Source: Bartonella grahamii subsp. shimonis (GTDB lineage: Bacteria; Pseudomonadota; Alphaproteobacteria; Rhizobiales; Rhizobiaceae). Taken from it: a DNA stretch of 64,000 nt. Under the pieces are notes generated by a model. The model worked only from the letters and a program-made list of their open reading frames with translations. It was not told where the DNA came from and made no database searches. A program made the translations under genes and the position numbers. Location of the stretch: the NCBI RefSeq assembly GCF_036327415.1, contig NZ_CP123961.1, positions 930,001 to 994,000 of the forward strand, given 5' to 3'. This document shows, one piece after another, positions 22,141 through 31,499 of this stretch; position 1 is the first letter of the stretch, and every line of letters begins with the position of its first letter.

Positions 22141-22680
22141 TCATGTCGGTAAGGTTGCATAGGCGTCGCTAAGACCATGAAGGTCAACGAAACCTCCAAT
22201 CCCTTGTTCAGGAGTTGTAAAGATAAAATAGGTTGCTATTTTTCCTTTTAAAAAGAGCTGCAATATGTCTTCTTTAAGAAAAGCTTCAGCAACACAATTA
22301 TCACCAAGACAACGACGATATTCCATTCTGCCCATATTTTTATCGTCAATTTTGATTCCAACGCCAGGACGTAATTCAACACGAATCGGAACAAAAACAC
22401 GCATCAAAGCACCCTGCTTTTGAGGAAGTTTATAAAATGTAACGCGCAAGGTAATATCATGACGACCTTGTGTATGAACGTTTTGTACAACTTCACACTG
22501 CATGTTAGGTGTACCTGGTGGTAGAGCACAAACTTTTGTCCATGCACCATAGGTTTGTGGAGCAGGGACATTTTGCGCATAGGGTGTTTGTGCAAATGCA
22601 TGATTGATAAAACTACTATAAAGTGTGTGAAGAACAGCACCAATAAAAAAAGTTTTTTTGAGTAATTTATAAAGTATCAC
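22141..22680 (-). CDS. invasion-associated locus B (IalB) family protein
   Basis: A secreted protein of about 179 residues. From the GTG at 22680 it has a clear signal peptide ending HAFA before QTPYAQ. The mature part has the family pattern YGAWTKVCALPPG, C at the MQCEVVQN position, MEYRRCLGDNCVAEAFL with its cysteine pair, and a final GFVDLHGLSDAYATL. IalB-family proteins are periplasmic or outer-surface and were linked to erythrocyte invasion in Bartonella bacilliformis; this is a paralogue whose role is not shown. A longer frame from 22767 adds a second hydrophobic stretch and is less likely. Confidence 0.85.
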   Translation of the reverse strand: MILYKLLKKTFFIGAVLHTLYSSFINHAFAQTPYAQNVPAPQTYGAWTKVCALPPGTPNMQCEVVQNVHTQGRHDITLRVTFYKLPQKQGALMRVFVPIRVELRPGVGIKIDDKNMGRMEYRRCLGDNCVAEAFLKEDILQLFLKGKIATYFIFTTPEQGIGGFVDLHGLSDAYATLPT

Positions 22681-23012
22681 AGAAAATCCTATCCGACTCA
22701 CCACACACACAGCTATGCATAAATTTACATAAAAAAATGAATTCCCCATATAAAAACTATAACACAAAATCAGTATTTACCCAAATATATTAATCCATAG
22801 GATATATTTTATGATATATTTGTAATGAAGGAGAGAATGTTGATTGAAAAAATGTATTTTTGTTGCCAATATTTCCATCTATCTTTAGGGGATACGTGCG
22901 AAAGAAGTATTTCATATTTTCTCAAAAATACGATTGGTCTTAATTGGCCATTTCCATACGTTAGATAATATTGGTTTGTGAATGACAGAAATGGAAAAGA
23001 GCCTTGAGTGGA

Positions 23013-23948
23013 ATGTCAGTTTCAGGAGAATTATCGGTTGTGAATGGTAAATCAACACCACCAAAATCCGGTATTGGTGATTATATCACATTATTAAAGC
23101 CACGTGTTATGTCTCTCGTGGTCTTTACGGCTCTGGTTGGTTTGCTTGTATCGCCTGTTCCTATCAATCCGCTGTATGGTTTTTTAGCGATTTTATGTAT
23201 TGCTATCGGTGGTGGCGGTGCGGGAGCACTGAATATGTGGTATGATGCTGATATTGATGCCCTGATGGAACGGACCAAAAAGCGTCCTATTCCTATGGGG
23301 AAAATCAGTTCCCGAAAAGCATTTATTTTTGGCATGGTTCTTTCTATGCTTTCGGTATTGGTTATAGGGAGCTTCATTAATTGGTTTGCGGCCTTTTTTC
23401 TTGCGTTTACGATTTTCTTTTATGTCGTTATCTATACAATTTGGTTAAAGCGTATCACACCACAAAATATTGTTATTGGTGGTGCTTCTGGGGCTTTTCC
23501 ACCAATGATTGGATGGGCCGTGACAACAGGGACAGTGAGTATTGATAGCTTTTTATTATTTTTAATCATTTTTATGTGGACCCCCCCTCATTTTTGGGCT
23601 CTTTCTTTATTTTCATCTCTTGATTATGAGGCTGCAGGTATCCCTATGATGCCTAATGTACGAGGTGAACATTCAACAAAAAAACAGATTTTATTTTATA
23701 CTATTTTGATGGCGTTATGCGCTGCTGCTCCTTGTTTTACTGGTCTTGGCGGAATTTTTTATGGTATTTTTTCAACAATTTTAAGCATTATCTTTCTTTA
23801 TTTTGCCTATCGTTTGTGGAAAGCTGATACACATAATGAAACTATTTTGATGGCAAAAAAACTGTTTTTCTTTTCATTACTTTATTTGGCTGCTATCTTT
23901 GGGGCTCTTTTGATTGAATCTCTTGTTTGGTATTTTATCGCTCTTTAG
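23013..23948 (+). CDS. ctaB: protohaem IX farnesyltransferase (haem O synthase)
   Basis: Membrane UbiA-family enzyme that adds a farnesyl group to haem B to give haem O. The first Asp-rich motif is NMWYDADIDALMERTKKRPIP and the second region is FWALSLFSSLDYEAAGIPMMP (each given in part of the family pattern). About nine membrane segments are visible and the length from the ATG is 311. An in-frame TTG lies at 23004. In relatives ctaB sits inside the cox operon; here no cox structural gene is adjacent, so it probably serves a bo3-type quinol oxidase encoded elsewhere. Confidence 0.94.
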   Translation: MSVSGELSVVNGKSTPPKSGIGDYITLLKPRVMSLVVFTALVGLLVSPVPINPLYGFLAILCIAIGGGGAGALNMWYDADIDALMERTKKRPIPMGKISSRKAFIFGMVLSMLSVLVIGSFINWFAAFFLAFTIFFYVVIYTIWLKRITPQNIVIGGASGAFPPMIGWAVTTGTVSIDSFLLFLIIFMWTPPHFWALSLFSSLDYEAAGIPMMPNVRGEHSTKKQILFYTILMALCAAAPCFTGLGGIFYGIFSTILSIIFLYFAYRLWKADTHNETILMAKKLFFFSLLYLAAIFGALLIESLVWYFIAL

Positions 23949-24129
23949 TGGCGTGAAATGAAAGAGCAAATTTAAAAAGAGTTTTGCTACAAGAAAATGC
24001 CATAAGAAGACACGATAGGGTGTGTTCTTATGCAAAAGATGGTATTGCCAGTTTTTTACATTGCTTATTCGTGTATAATGGTAGGCTGTTTGAATATATA
24101 GCTAAAACTATAGAGATTAAGGATGATTT

Positions 24130-25176
24130 ATGTCTGGATTTGCCCCTTTAACGATACGTCTTTGTGGTCCACGTGGATTTTGTGCAGGGGTTGATCGTGC
24201 TATCCAGATTGTTCTCCTTGCATTAAAAAAATATGGTGCTCCAGTATATGTTCGCCATGAAATTGTACACAACCGCTACGTGGTTGAGGGATTACAGCAG
24301 CGGGGAGCTGTTTTTGTTGAAGAACTTGATGAGATTCCAGAAAAACATCGCAATCAACCGATTGTTTTTTCTGCTCATGGTGTACCAAAATCTGTTTCAG
24401 AAGAAGCACGATGCTATAATTTATTTTATCTCGATGCAACATGTCCATTGGTCTCAAAAGTTCATAAACAAGCGATACGACATCACCGTCATGGTCGTCA
24501 TGTTATATTGATTGGTCATGCTGGTCATCCTGAGGTGATAGGGACCATGGGACAGCTTGAAGAAGGGGCTGTGACGCTTATTGAAACGATAGAAGATGCT
24601 TTGCATTATCAACCCAATGATCCAAATAAATTAGGATTTGTTACACAAACAACGCTTTCTGTTGAAGATACTGCAGGAATTCTCGATATATTACAACAAC
24701 GTTTTCCTACATTAGCAGCTCCAGCAGCTGAGTCAATTTGCTATGCTACAACGAATCGACAAGATGCGGTTAAGGCAGCAGCAAAGGGGAGTGATTTGTT
24801 TTTGATTGTTGGAGCACCAAATTCTTCTAATTCACGACGTTTGGTAGAGGTTGCCGAAAAGTCTGGTGCGCGGCAAGCTATTTTAGTTCAGCGCGCTGAT
24901 GAAATTAATTTTGAAAACCTAAAAGCTCTTTCTATTGTCAGTCTTTCAGCAGGGGCTTCGGCTCCTGAAATTATTATTGATGAAATTATTTCAGCATTTC
25001 GTGAGCGTTATGATGTCACAATAGAATTAGCTGAAACCGCGGTAGAAACGGAAAAATTTTTAGTAAGTCGCGAATTACGTGACGTCATTTTAACGTTTCA
25101 AGATATGGCTTTCGTCAATGGTCAAGAAAATAATGCCAATCAGAATACAGACATGTCTACAACGAAAGCAGAATAA
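24130..25176 (+). CDS. ispH: 4-hydroxy-3-methylbut-2-enyl diphosphate reductase
   Basis: Iron-sulphur enzyme making IPP and DMAPP at the end of the MEP pathway. The three cluster cysteines are in GPRGFCAGVDRA, DATCPLVSKVH and SICYATTNRQ. The VFSAHGVPK motif and the GAPNSSNSRRL segment are also present. The length is 348. The stop overlaps the start of thrB (TAATG), so the two are translationally coupled. The pairing ispH-thrB-rnhA is the standard rhizobial order. Confidence 0.97.
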   Translation: MSGFAPLTIRLCGPRGFCAGVDRAIQIVLLALKKYGAPVYVRHEIVHNRYVVEGLQQRGAVFVEELDEIPEKHRNQPIVFSAHGVPKSVSEEARCYNLFYLDATCPLVSKVHKQAIRHHRHGRHVILIGHAGHPEVIGTMGQLEEGAVTLIETIEDALHYQPNDPNKLGFVTQTTLSVEDTAGILDILQQRFPTLAAPAAESICYATTNRQDAVKAAAKGSDLFLIVGAPNSSNSRRLVEVAEKSGARQAILVQRADEINFENLKALSIVSLSAGASAPEIIIDEIISAFRERYDVTIELAETAVETEKFLVSRELRDVILTFQDMAFVNGQENNANQNTDMSTTKAE

Positions 25177-26135
25177 TGGCCGTTTATACAGATATTCATT
25201 CAAATGATTTAAAAGTGTTGTTAACACGTTATGCAATAGGGTCACTTTTGTCTTATCAAGGTATAGAGGAGGGGATTGAAAATTCTAATTTTATGTTAGA
25301 AACAACACAAGGGCGATTTATTTTAACACTTTATGAAAAGCGTATTTCAAAAGATGATTTACCTTTTTTTTGTCGTTTGATGCAGCATTTAGGACAGCGT
25401 GGAATTCCCTGTCCTCAACCTGTTATTCAAAATAATGGAATGATGATCTGTGAAATAGCAGGACGTCCTGCCGCTATTATTACTTTTCTTGAAGGAGAGT
25501 GGATCCGCCAGCCCAATATAGATCATTGTGGTGAAGTGGGGACGGGGCTCGCACAATTGCATTTAGCAGGACAGGATTTTACACTCAGTCGTAAAAATAC
25601 TCTTTCTGTTATGGATTGGCAGGGGTTGTGGAAACGTTGTCAAACCAAAGAAGATGCATTGTTAAAAGAATTTGGGCAAAAAATTGAGTTCGAATTGGCT
25701 TTTTTACAGAAAAATTGGCCGTTCAATTTACCAATAGGCATTATTCATGCAGATTTATTTAATGATAACGTCTTTTTTGTGAATCATCGTCTTTCTGGGA
25801 TAATAGATTTCTATTTTGCTTGTAATGACTTTTTTGCTTATGATTTAGCGATCTGTTTAAATGCTTGGTGCTTTGAGCCTGATCATTCCTATAACCTTAC
25901 CAAAGCACGTAAGTTACTGGAAAATTATCAAAAAATAAGACCATTGAGCCCTTTAGAATTGGATAAGATTGTTTTATTAGCCCGTGGTGCGTCTTTACGT
26001 TTCTTACTCACACGTCTTTATGATTGGTTTAATACACCGCCTAATAGCTTTGTTATTAAGAAAGATCCATGGGAGTACTGGCACAAGCTTTGTTTCTTCA
26101 GTAATGTAAATTCCCTAAGTGAATTAGGTTTTTAA
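25176..26135 (+). CDS. thrB: homoserine kinase (ThrB type II)
   Basis: Phosphorylates homoserine on the way to threonine. It belongs to the aminoglycoside-phosphotransferase fold, not the GHMP type: the Brenner-like catalytic motif is [13 protein letters not shown] (about residue 188) and the metal motif GIIDFYFA follows about 20 residues later. The length of 319 is usual. It works with threonine synthase (thrC), which lies about 7 kb away on the other strand. Its stop is followed after five bases by rnhA. Confidence 0.94.
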   Translation: MAVYTDIHSNDLKVLLTRYAIGSLLSYQGIEEGIENSNFMLETTQGRFILTLYEKRISKDDLPFFCRLMQHLGQRGIPCPQPVIQNNGMMICEIAGRPAAIITFLEGEWIRQPNIDHCGEVGTGLAQLHLAGQDFTLSRKNTLSVMDWQGLWKRCQTKEDALLKEFGQKIEFELAFLQKNWPFNLPIGIIHADLFNDNVFFVNHRLSGIIDFYFACNDFFAYDLAICLNAWCFEPDHSYNLTKARKLLENYQKIRPLSPLELDKIVLLARGASLRFLLTRLYDWFNTPPNSFVIKKDPWEYWHKLCFFSNVNSLSELGF

Positions 26136-26140
26136 ATTTT

Positions 26141-26608
26141 ATGGCAACTCAACAAAAAATCGTTGAAATTTATACAGATGGTGCTTGCTCAGGGAATCCT
26201 GGAATTGGAGGATGGGGAGCAATTTTACGCTGGAATGGTCATGAACGTGAGCTTTATGGCGGTAAGGTCCATACGACAAACAATCAAATGGAACTCATGG
26301 CGGCAATTTGTGCATTAAAGGCACTTAAAGAGCCCTGTTTGGTCGACCTTTACACAGACTCAGTTTATGTGCGTAACGGTATATCTAAGTGGATTGAAGA
26401 TTGGAAAAAGAATAATTGGCGCACCGCATCAAAAAATCCTGTTAAAAATATGGAGCTATGGCAAGCTCTTGAGGATGCTAGTTCTTGTCATACAGTCAGA
26501 TGGCACTGGGTAAAAGGGCATGCGGGACATTCAGAAAATGAACGTGCAGATGCTCTTGCTCGCAAAGCAATTACTCAATATCGCGAAAATGGACGTTTTC
26601 CAGCATAA
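26141..26608 (+). CDS. rnhA: ribonuclease HI
   Basis: Cleaves RNA in RNA-DNA hybrids. The catalytic acids are visible in [11 protein letters not shown] (Asp), NNQMELMAA (Glu) and LYTDSVYV (Asp), with the conserved histidine region [15 protein letters not shown]. The length of 155 is standard. Both type 1 and type 2 RNases H are therefore present in this window (rnhB at 3.1 kb). Confidence 0.96.
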   Translation: MATQQKIVEIYTDGACSGNPGIGGWGAILRWNGHERELYGGKVHTTNNQMELMAAICALKALKEPCLVDLYTDSVYVRNGISKWIEDWKKNNWRTASKNPVKNMELWQALEDASSCHTVRWHWVKGHAGHSENERADALARKAITQYRENGRFPA

Positions 26609-26632
26609 TTGCTGTTTGAGAGCTTTTTTCTT

Positions 26633-27514
26633 TTATTCCGGAGTCGCAAGAGGGGTTGGCTGCGTACGAAATATGAATGTTCCACTTAAGGCGTGATCTT
26701 TAAAAGAAACTGTATAAAAAATTTTTTGGTTTATTTCTTCTGGTGCGAAATAGAGTGGAGCACTGAAGAGTGTATATTCTGCGTTATCACTAACTTTTTT
26801 TGCTGCTCCAATTTGCATTTCTCCTCCATCTAAAAAGAGAGAGGAAGGAGTTGTTTTGTTGTTATTTTGTATTTTTATAAGGAGGGTGTTGTTATATTTT
26901 TCGGCACTTATTTTTAGTGCATTCCGCATCATGCGGGGCAAAGAATCTTGGGCATTTTTTAAGAAGGAAGCAGGAAGATGTTTATTTTTAAGAGCAGATG
27001 GCGAAAAATCAAAGTTAACAGTAAATGGAAGACAGATTTTATTACATAATCCAAGAGTGAAAGCACCACTTAAATTTTTGCTTGAACCAGAAAGATTGAA
27101 GGGCAATATTACTTTATCCTTATAGCCTAATGACCAATCATTTTCTGTTTCAAAAAGCTGTGGAGTAGGATAAAAGATTTCATAAGAAACCTGTTGGTTG
27201 AAATTAAAAAATGGTGCCATACCAGAATTACCTGGATTGCGCCAGTAAGTTTTCCATCCTGGTTTAAGCACAATCTCAATAATGCCTTCTCTTATTCCAG
27301 AAAGAGAAGGTTCAGTGATCGCTAATCGGATACGACCACCATCTGATTCATACCAAGATGTTGCGAAAAGCTGGAGCTTTTGTTCTGTCTGAGCATTTAC
27401 AGGAATGTTAAGTAATTCTAAAACTATGAATGTTAAGCTTAAAGTAACTAAAAGCTTTTTATAAAAGAAAGTTGCGATATTTTGTAAATTTGTAAATATA
27501 TGACTTTTTTTCAT
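26633..27514 (-). CDS. DsbD N-terminal-domain-like periplasmic protein
   Basis: A 293-residue protein with an N-terminal hydrophobic segment (about residues 20-40) ending NAQ, probably a signal peptide or anchor. The rest resembles the DsbD N-terminal (DsbC-type) domain common in Rhizobiales as a stand-alone protein: KPGWKTYWRNPGNSGMAPFF (in part) and the paired cysteines in GLCNKICLPF. It lacks the membrane and thioredoxin parts of full DsbD. The inferred role is in thiol-disulphide exchange in the periplasm; the partner is unknown. It is divergent from yqgE with a 53-base spacer. Confidence 0.78.
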   Translation of the reverse strand: MKKSHIFTNLQNIATFFYKKLLVTLSLTFIVLELLNIPVNAQTEQKLQLFATSWYESDGGRIRLAITEPSLSGIREGIIEIVLKPGWKTYWRNPGNSGMAPFFNFNQQVSYEIFYPTPQLFETENDWSLGYKDKVILPFNLSGSSKNLSGAFTLGLCNKICLPFTVNFDFSPSALKNKHLPASFLKNAQDSLPRMMRNALKISAEKYNNTLLIKIQNNNKTTPSSLFLDGGEMQIGAAKKVSDNAEYTLFSAPLYFAPEEINQKIFYTVSFKDHALSGTFIFRTQPTPLATPE

Positions 27515-27567
27515 TGGAGTTTTATTTTCCTAGTATACTAAATGAACAAACTTTTATCATGTAAATT

Positions 27568-28170
27568 ATGGAGAATAATAGGTTAATGAAGCGGTGTAAT
27601 GGCTTTTTAGGTGGACAATTACTCATAGCAATGCCAGGGATGAATGACAAACGCTTTATTCGTTCTGTTATTTATATTTGTGCGCATTCTGATGCCGGTG
27701 CGATGGGCATTATTCTCAATCAATTGCATCATATTGATTTTCCAGATCTTTTACTTCACTTGGGAGTCATAGACAGTGGCCAAAAAAAAAGTCTTTCTGA
27801 ACCAATAAAACAGTTTCCAGTTCGCTATGGTGGTCCTGTTGATCCTTCGCGTGGTTTTGTCCTTCATTCAGATGATTATGTCTGTGAAGAAACTGTTTTT
27901 ATTGCAGATAAGGTCTGTTTTACTGCGACAATTGATATATTAAAAGCGATCAGTTGCGAACAAGGTCCGCAACATGCACTGGTAGCATTAGGCTATGCTG
28001 GATGGAAAGCGGGACAACTTGAAGCAGAAATTTCTACAAATGGTTGGCTAATCAGTTCTACATCACCTAGTTTTCTTTTTGAAAGCGATTTAAGTTGCAA
28101 GTATGGTAAAAGTTTAACACGCATGGGTATCGATCCAACTTATCTTGCTTCTGAAATGGGGCACGCGTAG
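27568..28170 (+). CDS. yqgE: YqgE/AlgH family protein (DUF179)
   Basis: A 200-residue cytosolic protein with the family start [13 protein letters not shown], the block [33 protein letters not shown] and the C-terminal [14 protein letters not shown]. YqgE proteins are widespread; the molecular function is not established. A second in-frame ATG at 27586 has AGG five bases before it and may be the real start. Confidence 0.92.
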   Translation: MENNRLMKRCNGFLGGQLLIAMPGMNDKRFIRSVIYICAHSDAGAMGIILNQLHHIDFPDLLLHLGVIDSGQKKSLSEPIKQFPVRYGGPVDPSRGFVLHSDDYVCEETVFIADKVCFTATIDILKAISCEQGPQHALVALGYAGWKAGQLEAEISTNGWLISSTSPSFLFESDLSCKYGKSLTRMGIDPTYLASEMGHA

Positions 28171-28213
28171 AGTTTTTTCTAAGCTTTTTAAGTTTTATAC
28201 GTTATTTTATCCC

Positions 28214-31099
28214 TTATGGTTTTATTTTATAAGGGAAATGGCTCTGAACGAGTGTAATTAACTCTTCTACGGTAATCGGTTTCGTTACAAGTGTGCTTTG
28301 AACATATTTACAGCCTTCTTGACGGAGAAAGATTGCTTCTTTTTCATTTTCAACACCTTCTGCGATAATTTGCAAGTTAAGATCTGTTGCCATACTAATG
28401 ATAGACTTGAGAACAATTCTCTTCTTAAGAGAGTCAATTGAGATAAGTGAACGATCAAGTTTAACCATATCAAATGGATAACGTACGAGATAGGTCAGAG
28501 ACGAATAACCTGTTCCAAAGTTATCGAGTGCGAGATTCATTCCAAGTGTTTTAATTTGTTCGAGAAAGTGCGCTGATTGTTCAGGATTATTTCTTAAGAC
28601 AAATTCAGATATTTCAATCATCAAACGCCCTTTGTGGAGCGGATGGCGAAGCAAAGCGGCGCGCAATTGACTGATAAAGCGAGGATGAATCATTTCTGCG
28701 CTTGGTAAATTAATTGAAATAAAGAAAGATTGTTGGGAAAACTTTTCTTGTACATTTATAAGATCGATAATGGCATTATCGATGATAAATTGTGACAAAT
28801 CCATAACAATTTGTTCGTTTTCTACGATTTTTATGAAATCAGAGACATTCAAATTTCCATAAGTTGGATGATGCCATTCTACAATTGTTTCAAAACCAAT
28901 AATATGTCCGTCTGATAAATTAAGAATAGGATGATAGAGGATTTTTATCTCATTACGTTTTATGGCATAATGAACATCTTTCTCCAGAGTATTATGTTCG
29001 AGACCCAAAGTGCGAAAATTAGGACGAAAAGGTTCAATATGGTTTCCACCCATTTGTTTTGCGCGAATCATCGCTAATTCACTATCATTAAAAATATCTT
29101 TAGCTGTCGATCGGCTTTCACTCCATGTAACCAATCCAATAGACGTTGAAAGGGTTATTTTGTTTTCTGAAAGTGAAATAGGTGCTGAAATTGTTTTGTG
29201 CAAATGATCTGCAAATGCTGCAATTTTTTGTGGTTCAGTTTCACTGAGTAAAATAATTGCAAAGCGGTCTGCTGAAAGGCGCGATAAGGTGTCTTGAAAG
29301 TTAATGAGACGGTTTAAACGACGTGCGATTATAAGCAGTACAGTATCCCCAACTGCTATGCCTAATTTGCGATTAATTTGGCGAAAATTGTCAAAATCAA
29401 TCATAAAGACAGTCGGTCTAATTTTGATATTTGCTTTCGCTAAAGAGGTATAATTTTGTAGTCTATCAAAGAAAATTTGTTGGTTAGGAAGTCCGGTTAA
29501 GCTGTCGTGGATTGCATCATGCAATAAGCGTTCTTCGGATTTTTTATGGTTAGTAATATTGACAATGGTTCCAATGACACGCGTGATTTTTCCATCTTTT
29601 TGCATAGCCGGACGCGCACGAAGAGAAAACCAATGATAATAACCACCACCGGAAGAAAGCCGAAAAATTTGATCAATGCGCCCTTTTTTATTTTTAAGAA
29701 TGATATCCAATACGGCTTGAAAGCGTTCACGGTCATCATGGTGTAAGGCTGAAATCCAGTTGCGCATAGGTCCATTGAGGTTATGAATTTCAGTACCAAA
29801 AAGGGTTGCCATGTTTGGATGTACAACAATACGGTCACGCTCAATGTTCCAATCCCAAATAATATTTCCAGCTCCTTTTGCTGCGAGTACTTGTTGTTCA
29901 AGGTCGGAAAATATTCCTTCATGGAAAGCATCATTAGAAAAAGTTTGTTGCAGGACAGTAAAGCTGATGAGAAGAACAATGAGCACTAATCCCCCCGCTA
30001 ATGCTGGCTGGATAATATCATTGTTTAAATATCCAGCTATGCAGGCATAGGCTCCAACACACCAAAAGCTAATGAGCAACCATGTTGGAATAAGCATAAT
30101 GGCGCGGTCATAGCTTCTGATTGAGAAATAGATGATTAATATTATACCAAGTACAGCGGTAAGGCCAAAAGATAACCGCGCAATTCCAGCTGCTCTGATT
30201 GGATCATAAATAGCAAAGGCTCCTAGACTGCAAAAGGCAATGGTCCAAGCGATAGCACCGTAACTAAAATGATAATGCCAGCGGTTAAGGCTGAGATAGG
30301 TAAAAAGAAAAATGAAGAGTGTAGCAGTAAGTGCTACTTCTGTACCAGCGCGCCAGATTGGTTGTGTTGTGAGTGTAACTGCAAAGAATTTATTTAAAAA
30401 GTTGAAGTCAATACCAATATAAAAGAGCACTGCCCAAGCAACAGCAGCTGTTGCAGGAAACAGCCCTGTTCCACGGACGACGAAGAGAACAGTTAACAAA
30501 AGCGCTAAGAGACCTGATATCCCAAGAAGAATACCATGATAAAGCGTATAAGAATTAATTGCATCTTTATAAGCTTCAGGTTGCCATAAATAGATTTGCG
30601 GTAGATTTGCAGAGTTAAGTTCGGCCACAAATGTAACAACAGCACCGGGGTTAAGGGTAATACGAAAAATATCAGAGTTTGCACTAAGTTGACGATCGAG
30701 GGAAAAACCTTCGCTTGGCGTTATGGATTGAATCCTTGCTGATCCAAGGTCTGGCCAAAAAAATCCAGAATGCGCCATGCGGTAATGGGGAGCAACGATG
30801 AGGCGATCAACTTGTTCATCTGTTGGATTTGCAAGAGAAAAAACTGCCCAATTTCCGGAAAATTTTTCGTTTTTTGCCTGCACTTCAATACGCCATACAA
30901 TACCATCTGGTCCTGGCGCTGTACTTGTTTGAAAAATAGAGTTGTTTGTATGGTGAATTTCAATTGCTTTTGAGAGATCAAGAACAGCATCCTGAGAAGA
31001 AATTTTAATTGGCTCAATTGCTTGTGCTGATGTAAGATGGATAAGAGAACTAACGACTACAATGAAAATGATGTCAATTATTTTACGCAAACTCTTCAC
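28214..31099 (-). CDS. membrane PAS-GGDEF-EAL signalling protein with altered catalytic motifs
   Basis: A 961-residue protein: signal peptide (1-27, ending SAQA), periplasmic sensory region (about 30-180, 7TMR-DISMED2-like), seven or so membrane helices (about 185-385), PAS (405-520), GGDEF domain (525-690) and EAL domain (700-955). The GGDEF signature reads SADRF (609-613), so cyclase activity is unlikely. The EAL signature reads ETI (737-739), and the metal motif DDFGTG reads DNFGTG (859-864). The other EAL residues are kept (N797, E829, K880, E915, Q934). It may be a weak phosphodiesterase, or a c-di-GMP or light/redox sensor with no catalysis. It stands as its own unit. Confidence 0.88.
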   Translation of the reverse strand: MKSLRKIIDIIFIVVVSSLIHLTSAQAIEPIKISSQDAVLDLSKAIEIHHTNNSIFQTSTAPGPDGIVWRIEVQAKNEKFSGNWAVFSLANPTDEQVDRLIVAPHYRMAHSGFFWPDLGSARIQSITPSEGFSLDRQLSANSDIFRITLNPGAVVTFVAELNSANLPQIYLWQPEAYKDAINSYTLYHGILLGISGLLALLLTVLFVVRGTGLFPATAAVAWAVLFYIGIDFNFLNKFFAVTLTTQPIWRAGTEVALTATLFIFLFTYLSLNRWHYHFSYGAIAWTIAFCSLGAFAIYDPIRAAGIARLSFGLTAVLGIILIIYFSIRSYDRAIMLIPTWLLISFWCVGAYACIAGYLNNDIIQPALAGGLVLIVLLISFTVLQQTFSNDAFHEGIFSDLEQQVLAAKGAGNIIWDWNIERDRIVVHPNMATLFGTEIHNLNGPMRNWISALHHDDRERFQAVLDIILKNKKGRIDQIFRLSSGGGYYHWFSLRARPAMQKDGKITRVIGTIVNITNHKKSEERLLHDAIHDSLTGLPNQQIFFDRLQNYTSLAKANIKIRPTVFMIDFDNFRQINRKLGIAVGDTVLLIIARRLNRLINFQDTLSRLSADRFAIILLSETEPQKIAAFADHLHKTISAPISLSENKITLSTSIGLVTWSESRSTAKDIFNDSELAMIRAKQMGGNHIEPFRPNFRTLGLEHNTLEKDVHYAIKRNEIKILYHPILNLSDGHIIGFETIVEWHHPTYGNLNVSDFIKIVENEQIVMDLSQFIIDNAIIDLINVQEKFSQQSFFISINLPSAEMIHPRFISQLRAALLRHPLHKGRLMIEISEFVLRNNPEQSAHFLEQIKTLGMNLALDNFGTGYSSLTYLVRYPFDMVKLDRSLISIDSLKKRIVLKSIISMATDLNLQIIAEGVENEKEAIFLRQEGCKYVQSTLVTKPITVEELITLVQSHFPYKIKP

Positions 31100-31499
31100 A
31101 ATGTCCCACTCTCAATATTTTAGGATGTTTAATTTTCATTTCGATTTTTGAGAAAAAACGTCCACCTTTTATAATTTATTTACATAATAAATTGTTATCA
31201 CTTTTTCTTAAATTATATGATTTTATATACAAACAAACCACATACATATTTGCTTCAATGGAACTTGAAGCGAATGAAGTTTTATATTTTAAAATGGCAA
31301 AGTTAAACCATGAAATTCCAGATTTCACAAATATACCTTCACTCATTAGAATCTCTATCACATGAAGTATGAATTGGGTAGTTTTGTACGCTTCTTTGCC
31401 CAATATTTCCAAAACTTATTTAATGAGGAGAGCTTTTGTGGTAAATTTTATGATAAAATATGTGTATGTTATTATGATGCTGCTTTGAAAAGAAGTTTT
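31100..31499. other. intergenic region, nothing convincing
   Basis: A 400-base AT-rich spacer between the M16 peptidase and the signalling gene. A 78-codon minus-strand frame (31176-31412) has no recognisable family, ribosome site or codon pattern to support it. The right half follows the peptidase stop; no strong terminator hairpin was seen. Confidence 0.4.

Noticed and set aside
28211..28235. Inverted repeat CCCTTAT/ATAAGGG between yqgE and the signalling gene
   Set aside because: It overlaps the stop codon of the signalling gene, is short and has no following T run; not convincing as a terminator.
31176..31412. 78-codon minus-strand frame between the M16 peptidase and the signalling gene
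   Set aside because: No ribosome site, no family pattern and no neighbour logic; likely chance in AT-rich DNA.
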